Shown here piece after piece: positions 8,912-16,891 of a DNA stretch of 64,000 bases. Where the stretch lies: the NCBI GenBank assembly GCA_947478175.1, contig CANJUQ010000004.1, forward strand, positions 62,001 through 126,000, in the 5' to 3' direction. Under the pieces are notes generated by a model that searched no databases, was not told where the DNA came from, and saw only the letters and a list, made by a program, of their open reading frames with translations. The translations under genes were made by a program, and so were the position numbers. Origin of the DNA: Thiotrichales bacterium (GTDB lineage Bacteria > Pseudomonadota > Gammaproteobacteria > Francisellales > CACEW01). Position 1 is the first letter of the stretch; the number at the start of each line of letters is the position of its first letter.

Positions 8912-10693
8912 ATGTTGAAATATCGGCACGGGCTTCTTCTCTTTATTTACTTAGTTTTTTTATTAAATTTCTTAGGATTTTCAAGCGCTCTCTTCGCCTC
9001 AGAGAAGCCTGTCATCTCTATCAATATTCAAGGCACCCCTCCAGAAATTCAAAATAATCTTATTAATTCTTTAAGCCTCAGTGCATTAAAAACCCAGGCG
9101 GATATTCAAAACAAAGTTCATCTAGAACTGCTCTATCAAAGATCCACTCAACAAATTCAAACCGTTCTAAAAAGCATGGGCTATTACAAAGCTGTTATTA
9201 ACAGCCATTTAGATTTTGATGCCAAAAAACAAACCTGGACAGCCAATTATTGGATCACCCTGGGAGACCCTTTACGGATTCATACCATTCAATTTTTAAT
9301 CAATGGCGAAGGCCAATATGACCCTGTGTTAACTAAGCTTTATAGGCAATCTGATTTACACCCTGGAAAAATTTTAAATCAAAATAATTATGAAAAGTTT
9401 AAAACTAATTTATTAGACCAAGCCGTTGCCTTGGGATTTTTTGACGCTGAAATCTCAGAGCACCAGATTCGGATTAATTTATCTAAGAACCAGGCAGATA
9501 TTTTATTCACCCTAGAAACCGGCCCCCGATATCACTTTGGCAAAACGGTTTTTACTCAGTCAGGTTATGCTTTTGAACAAAAATTCTTAACGCGTTATCT
9601 CCCTTATGTCATTGGCCAGCCTTATCAAATGGGCTTAGTCAATACCCTCCAAAGCCATTTGGGTAACACAGAATATTTCAGCAATGTTGCTGTCACCCCT
9701 ACCCCCGACAAAAAAACTCACACGGTCGACATGAGGGTCGATACCACGACGCAAAAAAGGGTCAAATACACACTGGGACTGGGTTATGGAACTGAAACAG
9801 GCCCTAGAATTACTTTGGGTTCTGATATTCGTTATGTAAATGCGCGAGGCGATTATTTAACGCTGGCTGTTCAAGCATCCAAAATCTATCAAGAAGTCAT
9901 TGTCAGCTATGTCATTCCCGGTAAAAACCCTGTCACGGACTACACCAGTCTGAATGCCGGAGAAAGCTATACCAATATCACGCCCTACTCCGCCACAACG
10001 ACATTAGCAGGCCTTGACTGGGGAACCGTTCGAGGCAGCTGGACCCGAACGGTCGGCATTCATGAAAACTGGATTCACTATGACACCCCTGTCTCTACAA
10101 CTGATCGAGCGGCTTATTTATTACCCACAGCTGAGCTTTATTATCAAAAACAAATCCCGGGCGGTTTTTTTACCAATGGCTTCAATGCCGATATAACTAC
10201 AACTGGGACAGTTAAAAGTTTTTTCTCTCAAAGTACTTTTATCAAATCCGTCCTGACAGGCCGATATGCCGTGGGAATAACCTCTGGCACTCGTGTATTT
10301 TTTCGAGGCCAAGCAGGCGCCATCGGCACGCACAGCATTACAGATCTTTCTCCCACCCTGCGGTTTTATACAGGGGGCATAGGTTCTGTTCGGGGGTATA
10401 CCTATAGCAGCCTTTCCCCTGAAAACGATCAAGACCAATTGATGGGCGGACGCTACTTAGCCGTTGGCAGTGTTAACTTTGAACAGCGTATTTATGGAAA
10501 ACTCAGCGGTCTTATTTTTTATGATATCGGGAATTCTTTTGATCAAATTCAATCCATCGATTGGGCCAAAGGGGCTGGATTTGGTCTGTCTTATCAATCT
10601 CCTGTCGGACCCATCCAATTTTATTTCTCTCATCCAGTCAATGTCCCTGATAGTCGTTGGCGTGTTGATTTCTCTGTAGGAGCATTGATATGA
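8912..10693 (+). CDS. tamA: TamA, Omp85-family outer-membrane assembly factor
   Basis: 593 residues. Signal peptide at about 1-30, then about three POTRA-like repeats (about 35-270), e.g. around IQTVLKSMGYYKAVIN and FKTNLLDQAVALGFFDAEIS. The C-terminal 16-strand barrel (about 280-593) includes the Omp85 signature region FYTGGIGSVRGYTYSSL. TamA works with inner-membrane-anchored TamB in outer-membrane biogenesis and possibly phospholipid transport. Its stop overlaps the tamB start (ATGA), which supports the pairing. Linkage 32 bp behind a QseBC-type kinase suggests envelope stress or signal control of the Tam complex. Confidence 0.92.
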   Translation: MLKYRHGLLLFIYLVFLLNFLGFSSALFASEKPVISINIQGTPPEIQNNLINSLSLSALKTQADIQNKVHLELLYQRSTQQIQTVLKSMGYYKAVINSHLDFDAKKQTWTANYWITLGDPLRIHTIQFLINGEGQYDPVLTKLYRQSDLHPGKILNQNNYEKFKTNLLDQAVALGFFDAEISEHQIRINLSKNQADILFTLETGPRYHFGKTVFTQSGYAFEQKFLTRYLPYVIGQPYQMGLVNTLQSHLGNTEYFSNVAVTPTPDKKTHTVDMRVDTTTQKRVKYTLGLGYGTETGPRITLGSDIRYVNARGDYLTLAVQASKIYQEVIVSYVIPGKNPVTDYTSLNAGESYTNITPYSATTTLAGLDWGTVRGSWTRTVGIHENWIHYDTPVSTTDRAAYLLPTAELYYQKQIPGGFFTNGFNADITTTGTVKSFFSQSTFIKSVLTGRYAVGITSGTRVFFRGQAGAIGTHSITDLSPTLRFYTGGIGSVRGYTYSSLSPENDQDQLMGGRYLAVGSVNFEQRIYGKLSGLIFYDIGNSFDQIQSIDWAKGAGFGLSYQSPVGPIQFYFSHPVNVPDSRWRVDFSVGALI

Positions 10694-13113
10694 GCAAATC
10701 TAATCAAAAACCTAATCACTCTTGGCGTTATAAGCTTAAAAACATTGTTTTTTATTTGATTTTATTTTTAATTATTTTAACGGGCCTCACGGTGTGGTTC
10801 ACAGATACGCCCTTAGGCTTTAAAACATTAGTTAATCTTTCTGAACCCTTACTTTCGAAATATGGCGTTGTGATCCAAGGCCCCGTGAATGGCATTCTGA
10901 CTAATTTTAAAATCCAAAAAATCCAAATTAATTCGCTGACTTTGGAAAATTTTTCCCTTCAAGTGCAACCTAGAAATTTATTACTAGGCCAAATTAATTT
11001 ATCCCAAGCTAGCGGAATTCTTCAGATCAATGATTTTTCTACCCCTATCAAACTCTTCGGACAAATTTCTTTAAGATCCCCTCATACCTTCAATCTTCAT
11101 GGATGGGTTTTACTAAAACGTACTGTTATCCCCACCCCCAAATCTTTATTTAAAACCAATTTTCAAATCGCTGGGGATCTTTCTCATTATCAATTTACAG
11201 CCCACGGCCAAGGTGTTTTATTCAATCGCCAAAGTCATTTGATCATTCAAGGCTTTGGCTCAAGCGCTGAATTACACACGGAAGAACTGGTGTTAGAACT
11301 TCCCCATGGATCTATTGATGGCTCTGTGACCATCACAAATTTCTCGCCTCTCACTCTAAAACTCCAACTGAATGGCCATGATATTCCTGCTCAAGACCCT
11401 GCTTTTAATCCTAATCAGTTATTAAATTTTGCTTTGAATTTTTCCACTAATTCTCAAACTCAAGAAGCCAATCTAACTCTCCATGCACCTCATTTTGATA
11501 CCCAGCTTCATGCCACTCGAGTGATTAATAACGGCGTCACACAGCTAGATCCTATCTTGCTAACCACTTCTAATGGCCACTGGCAACTCCCGAGTACTCA
11601 GCTAGTTCTGCAAAATACACTGATTAATATTCCCCATGCTTGTTTCACCTACCAATCTAAACAATCTATCCATACAGCTAGCTCTTCTGCTCAAAATCAA
11701 AGTCAAAATCAAATTTGTGGTCAGCTTTTTTTCCAAAATAAAAATCAATCCTCTGATTTAATTTCTGATCTCCAAATTAATCTCAAAGACCTTTCTGTCC
11801 TTCAAGATTTTTCAGATAAAACCAATGATCTTGAAGGTGTCTTAACGGGTTCTATGCATATTGAAGGCCCACCCTCCCAGCTCAAATACACAGGCTCTAT
11901 TCAACTTTCACAGGGCCGCCTAGGGCTTCCAGAATGGGGTATTGTTTTTCAAAAAATTACGCTTTTGATGCAAAGCCAAGACGAGCCATTTGTTCATATC
12001 CAAGGTTCCGCTGAATCAGGCTCAGGAACTTTGACCTGGAAAGGTTCTCTGTCTGATCAAAATAATCAATTAAATTTAGGCTTAGGCATTGATGGGGATC
12101 ATCTGACCCTCATCAATTTACCCTTGGCTTATGTCATCGCCAGTCCCCACTTGGTTTATACCCAGAATGCTCAAACCATGGCACTTACAGGGGTTGTTAA
12201 TCTCAATGAAGCCCATATCAACGCAGATGAGTATAAAAATTTCCCAGCATCAGAAAGTAAAGATGTTGTTTTTGTCGATAACCAAAATCGCGTAATTCAA
12301 AATCAAGATTCACTTCCTTTTGCTTTAAATCTCATACTGATGACTGACCCAAAAAAAAACAATATTCAATTTGAAGGCTTCGGCATCAAGACGGGCGTAA
12401 CAGGCCAACTCACGGTCAGTAGTTTTGCGAATAAACCGACGCTTGCTGATGGACAGCTTTCTTTAATCAATGGTCAATATCAAGCCTATGGGAAGCATTT
12501 TAATATTACTCAGGGCTCTTTGATTTTTAATCATTCACCGATTACCAATCCGACTTTAAATATCAGCGCGACTTATGTCATGACCTCCATTGTTCTTGGC
12601 GGAAATTCTGTGGGATCCATTGTTGTGGGAGTGAAAGTCACAGGGACGATTTCGCAAATTCATCTTTCACTTTTTTCAGATCCGCCCATGAGCCAAGAAA
12701 ATATTTTGTCTTATATCATCACAGGCCAGCCCCTCAGTCAGGCTGGACCCGGCAGCCAATCAGCCCTTTCTCAAGCGGCACTGTCTTTTGCGACTGCAGG
12801 AGGCGATCAAAGCGCCATCAGCAAGATCCAAGAGACGTTCAAATTAAATCAGCTTTCTGTTGGGTCCCTCAATGGCTTACCCACCAATAATCTGGCCGCA
12901 GGCCGAGAAACCAATGGCCCCAATCAGGACAATACGGCAGTCTTTGTGGGGAAATCCATCACCTCAAGATTTTATGTCAGCTATGGCGTGGGCTTATTTA
13001 ATAACGAACAGATTCTCATGACGCATTTTACCCTCTCACCCCATTTTTATATTCAAACCGATAATTCGACTTTGGATGCTGGGGCAGATGTTTTTTATAC
13101 GTTTGAGCATTAG
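10690..13113 (+). CDS. tamB: TamB, translocation and assembly module inner-membrane component
   Basis: 807 residues, shorter than the roughly 1260 residues of E. coli TamB. A signal anchor at about 19-41 (IVFYLILFLIILTGLTVWFT) is followed by a long AsmA-like beta-taco region rich in repeating beta strands. The C-terminal TamB (DUF490) domain contains DGQLSLINGQYQAYG, GSLIFNHSPITNPTLNI, SQENILSYIITGQPL and a final barrel-like segment ending VFYTFEH. It spans the periplasm to meet TamA. It overlaps tamA by four bases. The shorter length probably reflects fewer bridge repeats; no frameshift is apparent. Confidence 0.9.
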   Translation: MSKSNQKPNHSWRYKLKNIVFYLILFLIILTGLTVWFTDTPLGFKTLVNLSEPLLSKYGVVIQGPVNGILTNFKIQKIQINSLTLENFSLQVQPRNLLLGQINLSQASGILQINDFSTPIKLFGQISLRSPHTFNLHGWVLLKRTVIPTPKSLFKTNFQIAGDLSHYQFTAHGQGVLFNRQSHLIIQGFGSSAELHTEELVLELPHGSIDGSVTITNFSPLTLKLQLNGHDIPAQDPAFNPNQLLNFALNFSTNSQTQEANLTLHAPHFDTQLHATRVINNGVTQLDPILLTTSNGHWQLPSTQLVLQNTLINIPHACFTYQSKQSIHTASSSAQNQSQNQICGQLFFQNKNQSSDLISDLQINLKDLSVLQDFSDKTNDLEGVLTGSMHIEGPPSQLKYTGSIQLSQGRLGLPEWGIVFQKITLLMQSQDEPFVHIQGSAESGSGTLTWKGSLSDQNNQLNLGLGIDGDHLTLINLPLAYVIASPHLVYTQNAQTMALTGVVNLNEAHINADEYKNFPASESKDVVFVDNQNRVIQNQDSLPFALNLILMTDPKKNNIQFEGFGIKTGVTGQLTVSSFANKPTLADGQLSLINGQYQAYGKHFNITQGSLIFNHSPITNPTLNISATYVMTSIVLGGNSVGSIVVGVKVTGTISQIHLSLFSDPPMSQENILSYIITGQPLSQAGPGSQSALSQAALSFATAGGDQSAISKIQETFKLNQLSVGSLNGLPTNNLAAGRETNGPNQDNTAVFVGKSITSRFYVSYGVGLFNNEQILMTHFTLSPHFYIQTDNSTLDAGADVFYTFEH

Positions 13114-13206
13114 GAATGATTGAATCCAAATGAGTGCGATTACAACTGTTGTTTTTAAGTCGAGCATTCAGTTTGGACATCATTGAGAACTGGCAATGAC
13201 TGAATC

Positions 13207-13268
13207 GTCTCTCCCCTCGCGGGAGAGACAGGCCCAGAAGGCGCCAGCCTTATGGGGCAGAGAGGGGG
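13207..13268 (+). repeat. Family A palindromic element, intergenic copy
   Basis: It starts with a 23-bp near-palindrome (GTCTCTCCCC-TCG-CGGGAGAGAC) and, after a variable middle, ends with CAGAGAGGGGG. The same head and tail recur at 16440-16500 and 19250-19307. Confidence 0.75.
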
Positions 13269-13274
13269 CAAAAA

Positions 13275-13300
13275 GTAGGGGCGCAATTCATTGCGCCCTC
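13275..13300 (+). repeat. Family B palindromic element, left copy of an inverted pair
   Basis: 26 bp beginning GTAGGGGCG and ending GCGCCCTC; internally self-complementary (GGCGCAAT...ATTGCGCC). It is the exact reverse complement of 13601-13626. The last 11 bases seed the tandem array that follows. Confidence 0.75.
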
Positions 13301-13355
13301 ATTGCGCCCTCATTGCGCCCTCATTGCGCCCTCATTGCGCCCTCATTGCGCCCTC
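13290..13355 (+). repeat. Six tandem copies of an 11-bp unit ATTGCGCCCTC
   Basis: Six perfect head-to-tail copies. The unit equals the distal end of the adjoining family B element, so the array most likely arose by slippage from that element. Confidence 0.95.
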
Positions 13356-13394
13356 ATAAAAGCTTAAAAAAATAGCTTCTAAGACGCCTCTCTT

Positions 13395-13566
13395 TTATTT
13401 AAAAATTTCGTGATTCCAGAATCGCAATACGCGAAACCCCTGAGACTCAAGATAACTTGTTCGACATGCCTCTTTTCGGATGTTTTTTTCCTCTTGATGC
13501 TGGCTGGCTGCCATCCAACGCAATCACCAGGCGTTTTTTGTAACAGGCAAAATCACCTTGAAATTC
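13395..13566 (-). pseudogene. DUF559 (Vsr-like endonuclease domain) remnant with frameshift
   Basis: Minus-strand translation gives FQGDFACYKKRLVIALDGSQ in one frame, then HQEEKNIRKEACRTSYLES and QGFRVLRFWNHEIFK in another. Joined, these match the core of DUF559 proteins (DF-C--K-LVIELDG-QH ... YLESQGFRVLRFWN). A frameshift lies near the LDGSQPA/HQEEK junction, the N-terminal half is missing and the stop is at 13395-13397. It is non-functional debris lying between palindromic elements. Recognition rests on the conserved DFACYKKRLVIALDG and GFRVLRFW motifs. Confidence 0.75.
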
Positions 13567-13600
13567 TTTTGATTTTGTTGGGGCGCAATTTTGATTTTGT

Positions 13601-13626
13601 GAGGGCGCAATGAATTGCGCCCCTAC
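13601..13626 (-). repeat. Family B palindromic element, right copy of an inverted pair
   Basis: Exact reverse complement of 13275-13300: it begins GAGGGCGCAA and ends GCGCCCCTAC. Together they could form a 26-bp stem around the 300-bp DUF559 remnant. Confidence 0.75.
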
Positions 13627-13952
13627 TTAATGATCTCCAAACTGAATGCTCGACTTAAAAAACACTTCTGTTCTGTGATGCCTCGTTCCGCCAAACGTTT
13701 TTCATAAATCGTATAGCCACGAACAACATGTTCTTTCAAAACCTGAGTTGCCCATATTCTAAAATGCGTTGACTGACTTGAATTCACACGATAACCGACA
13801 GAAATTACTACATCCAAGTTATAAAACTTGGTTTTATATTTCTTACCGTCATCGGCAGTGTGTTCCAAAATGGAACATACTGAATCTTCAACAAACCCAC
13901 CTGAATTAAATATATTTTTCAAATGCTTAGTAATTGCCTGTCTCTGTGTCCC
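13623..13952 (-). pseudogene. RhuM-family protein remnant, N-terminally truncated
   Basis: The frame FGTQRQAITKHLKNIFNSG, then FYNLDVVISVGYRVNSSQS and THFRIWATQVLKEHVVRGYT, is the conserved core of virulence RhuM-family proteins, which are about 330 residues and of unclear function. An in-frame TGA precedes FGTQRQ, so the N-terminus is lost. The C-terminus runs into the inverted repeat at 13627-13664 and stops. Only about 110 residues remain, so it is most likely dead. It lies directly downstream of the SecA-like gene on the same strand. Confidence 0.8.
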
Positions 13953-13963
13953 AAATCAACGCC

Positions 13964-16891
13964 TCAATACGCGAGTGTTTTTTCTGTTTCTACTTTTTCC
14001 CACACCCCACCCGCAAAACAATAAGCCTCTTTTTTATAATGACTTTTAATTTCGCGCTTCCATTGGCGTTGTTCTTCGCTTTTGATTCCCATGGGTTCTT
14101 CTAAAAAATAATCACTAGGTAAATTCATCACCTCCGCCAAAATCATACAAAAGCGCAGTTCAGGGCGGGTGTATTCTTTAAACATGTCGCCGTAAAAACT
14201 AAAAATTTTATCAAAAAGAACGCCCTGATAAGCCTCTTTAAACAAGCCCTCTTTTTTCATAGCCCCTCGCTTTAACTGATCTTGAACATCAGAAACTGCT
14301 GTAAAAGTATCGGCCCAAGATTCTTGGATATCGGCTAATACACTCTTTTTCAGTGCTTTTAAAAAAGACCGCCAGTCAGTTGGCGTCTTTATTGCTGCTG
14401 TCAGATTTTTCTCTTGAATCTGAATCAAACTTCTCGCCCAAGGAGAAAAATTAAAATAATGATGATTATTGACTGCCGCTGCACCGCTTAAATCTTTTAT
14501 TAAAACTCTTTCACATCGCGCTGCTAATTTTTCTAGATTAATAACATCAAAAGCCAAATAAATTCTTTTAAAAAAAACTTCAAAACGCTTAAACGCTTCA
14601 TACATCGCTGCATCTTGAATAGATTTTATCTGACGAGACCGAGAGGCTAACTCTGTATGAGATTGTCTGAGTGTTTTTAAAATTTGAAACCAGCCAGGTT
14701 TTTTAGCTAAAAGTAATCGTTCAGATGCCTCTGGAATCAATGTCTGAATCAGACGATCTTCCAGAGATAACACAGAGATCACTTCGCCTGGATTTCCCTG
14801 TCTTGCCACGCGCCCATCCGCCTGCTGACTCACACGCTCATGGCTCTCAAAAAAAGTTTTAATGACTCTGTATAAACCCCGAATATCCGCCCCACGTGTC
14901 GCAATATTCGTCGCAACCGTAATAGTTCCAGGCAATCCAGCTCTTCCAATAATCACTTCTTTAGGTTCGTCTTGATCGTCATTCAGCAATTGATGCGCCA
15001 GGTTTCTTAATTTTAAAAACGCAGAAAAGTTTTGTGTGGCTTCAATACTTAAAAATAAAATCAAAACCGCCTGTCTGAGCCCTAGCGCTTTATTAATTTC
15101 TAATAATATTTCTAAATAATGTGCCTCTTTAGTCAAACATAGCTTTGGCTCCAGAGTGATTCTCAGACAAGGTTTATGAGTGGGAATATCAAAACAATCC
15201 ACCCCATAAATTTCTTTAATTTCTTCTCGTTCAATAGAACTTCCCAGCGTTCCACTGACGCCAAATAGCACAGAGGCAAAATTGCTAATAAAAGCCAAAT
15301 TCGACATAGAAGCCATGGTCATGGTATGGCATGTGGGCTCTAGCCCTTCTTTAATTTCAGCGAACATATGGGTGAATCCATTCCACCGAGAGTGAGTTTG
15401 ACGTGCGCCCGTGTCTTCGAAATCCATGATTTCAACTTTAGGCCCAGAGGTATATTTCTTGGCGACATAATGCGTTCCCCTGGTCTTTTCAAAACAGACG
15501 TCTTTGGCTTGCTCTAAATAAGCATGCATCAGTAGATCATTTTTAAGCTTCCAGGCTATTTCGGCATAAGCGCCGCCTTCAGCCTCTGCTAATTTTTGTT
15601 TTACTTTGAGGAAAACAGCTTCCCAGCCAACTTTATCTTTAGTAGCCAATTCGTATTCTTCTGCCGAGGCATATTGACTCATGAATTGATATAGAGGTTT
15701 CACCATCCAAGTCTGTTGCTCAAAGGGCGTATGAGAAATTCGAGCCGCAGAGCCTGCCGCATCAATCAATAGATTGTCGACTTCATCAATAAAAATCACT
15801 CGGGGCTCTCTGGGCATTTGTTGTTTCTTGGGATGCTTCAGGGCATCACCCATTAAAATAAAACAAAACTCAGCCGTATTGCCGTACAAAATATCTTGGT
15901 CATATTTTTTAACTAGAAGCCGGTTATGACAGACATGAAAGCTAGTCACCCCCAAACTTTCATAAAAATCTTTAAATTCTTCATAATCTCGCACGGCTAA
16001 ATAGTCAGACGAAGTAATCAAATTTATTTTAAGACCACAGCAAGCAATCAGTGCCGCAAATAAATTACTGGTTAAAGACTTTCCTTCACCGGTTTTGATT
16101 TCTAGCAGCCGACCTTTTGGATTTTTTAAAAGCCCCAAAATAGAAAAAACTTGTTCGGGATAGGGCGATTTTCCTAGTTTTAATTTTCCAATAGTCGCGA
16201 TTAAAGCCAGTAATTCACAATGCTCTGGGCTTAACTCACAGGGCAGTTTTGGATCTGCTTTAAATTTTTCTCGAAGACGTGAAATTTCTCGCTGTAAAAC
16301 AGACAAAGTGCTGTGGGCATAAAGATCTGCATAGTGTTTAAAAATCTCATATTCCCGGATTATTTTTTCTAGATCTTCAGGGGGCAATGGGAATTTTAAT
16401 AAATTCGTGGGAGTCGAAAAATCCGCTATGGCTGAAATCGTCTCTCCCCTCGCGGGAGAGACAGCTGAAGATGGCGGAGCCATCGGAGGCAGAGAGGGGG
16501 TAATCTCAAAATCAAATCTCCCCGCTTCAGCCTCCATCACCCATCGCTCAGCCACGCCAATAAACCCAAAACTATTTTTAATTAATTTAAAATTTTCCAG
16601 ATCAAATAATTTTAAAAAACATGCCATGCCTGCTTTAAGTTTTAACTCACAGGCTGCCTGAATAAATTTTTCTGATTCTAAGTTTGACTCTAAGCCTGGT
16701 TCTAAATCTGGATTTTTAACTCTCCGAAAAACACATTCTGTATAAATCTGCGCGATCTGAATTTTTTCAGAATTATTCAAAATTTTTAATCGCACTTGTT
16801 CTAGTTTTTCAAAAAAAAATTCTAAACTTTCTTGCTGGGCTTTATTTAATCTCTGCGCTCTTTTTAATACTTCTTTTTTAAATTCACGCAT
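13964..16891 (-). CDS. SecA-motor-like ATPase (non-canonical SecA-type DEAD protein)
   Basis: 975 residues. After a helical N-terminal region (about 1-250) comes a SecA-type motor: Walker A IKTGEGKSLTSNL near 270, ITSSDYLAVRDYEEF, a Walker B/DEAD-box variant FIDEVDNLLID near 370, ATNIATRGADIRG near 665 and QADGRVARQGNPGEVISVLS near 697. The C-terminal part (about 740-975) is helical and lacks the zinc-binding tail of housekeeping SecA. It is therefore a paralogous motor, not the cell's main SecA. I chose ATG 16891, with AGGAG 9 bases upstream inside the giant gene, over TTG 16897. It overlaps the giant gene by 8 bases, so the two are translationally coupled. Residues about 132-155 come from an inserted palindromic element. 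Its substrate is unknown; handling of the giant upstream protein is inference. Confidence 0.75.
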   Translation of the reverse strand: MREFKKEVLKRAQRLNKAQQESLEFFFEKLEQVRLKILNNSEKIQIAQIYTECVFRRVKNPDLEPGLESNLESEKFIQAACELKLKAGMACFLKLFDLENFKLIKNSFGFIGVAERWVMEAEAGRFDFEITPSLPPMAPPSSAVSPARGETISAIADFSTPTNLLKFPLPPEDLEKIIREYEIFKHYADLYAHSTLSVLQREISRLREKFKADPKLPCELSPEHCELLALIATIGKLKLGKSPYPEQVFSILGLLKNPKGRLLEIKTGEGKSLTSNLFAALIACCGLKINLITSSDYLAVRDYEEFKDFYESLGVTSFHVCHNRLLVKKYDQDILYGNTAEFCFILMGDALKHPKKQQMPREPRVIFIDEVDNLLIDAAGSAARISHTPFEQQTWMVKPLYQFMSQYASAEEYELATKDKVGWEAVFLKVKQKLAEAEGGAYAEIAWKLKNDLLMHAYLEQAKDVCFEKTRGTHYVAKKYTSGPKVEIMDFEDTGARQTHSRWNGFTHMFAEIKEGLEPTCHTMTMASMSNLAFISNFASVLFGVSGTLGSSIEREEIKEIYGVDCFDIPTHKPCLRITLEPKLCLTKEAHYLEILLEINKALGLRQAVLILFLSIEATQNFSAFLKLRNLAHQLLNDDQDEPKEVIIGRAGLPGTITVATNIATRGADIRGLYRVIKTFFESHERVSQQADGRVARQGNPGEVISVLSLEDRLIQTLIPEASERLLLAKKPGWFQILKTLRQSHTELASRSRQIKSIQDAAMYEAFKRFEVFFKRIYLAFDVINLEKLAARCERVLIKDLSGAAAVNNHHYFNFSPWARSLIQIQEKNLTAAIKTPTDWRSFLKALKKSVLADIQESWADTFTAVSDVQDQLKRGAMKKEGLFKEAYQGVLFDKIFSFYGDMFKEYTRPELRFCMILAEVMNLPSDYFLEEPMGIKSEEQRQWKREIKSHYKKEAYCFAGGVWEKVETEKTLAY
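16440..16500 (+). repeat. Family A palindromic element inside the SecA-like gene
   Basis: Same 23-bp head as 13207-13229 and the same CAGAGAGGGGG tail, with a different middle. It lies in frame and antisense to the element's other reading, adding a Pro/Ser/Ala-rich segment (SLPPMAPPSSAVSPARGET) upstream of the motor domain. Confidence 0.8.

Larger units (their letters stand above)
13150..13664. repeat. Repeat island bounded by long imperfect inverted repeats
   Basis: Roughly 37-bp near-identical inverted repeats lie at 13150-13187 and 13627-13664, sharing the core AAGTCGAGCATTCAGTTTGG. Between them are a family A palindromic element, six tandem 11-mers, a DUF559 remnant and a perfect 26-bp inverted pair at 13275-13300 and 13601-13626. 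No transposase is present. It could be a decayed non-autonomous mobile element or an inverted duplication. The right arm supplies the last codons of the RhuM remnant. Confidence 0.6.

Noticed and set aside
13290-13355. CRISPR array
   Set aside because: The 11-bp units are contiguous, without spacers, and no cas gene is nearby.
13410-13613. 67-residue plus-strand ORF in the repeat island
   Set aside because: It is antisense to the DUF559 remnant, whose conserved motifs are on the minus strand.
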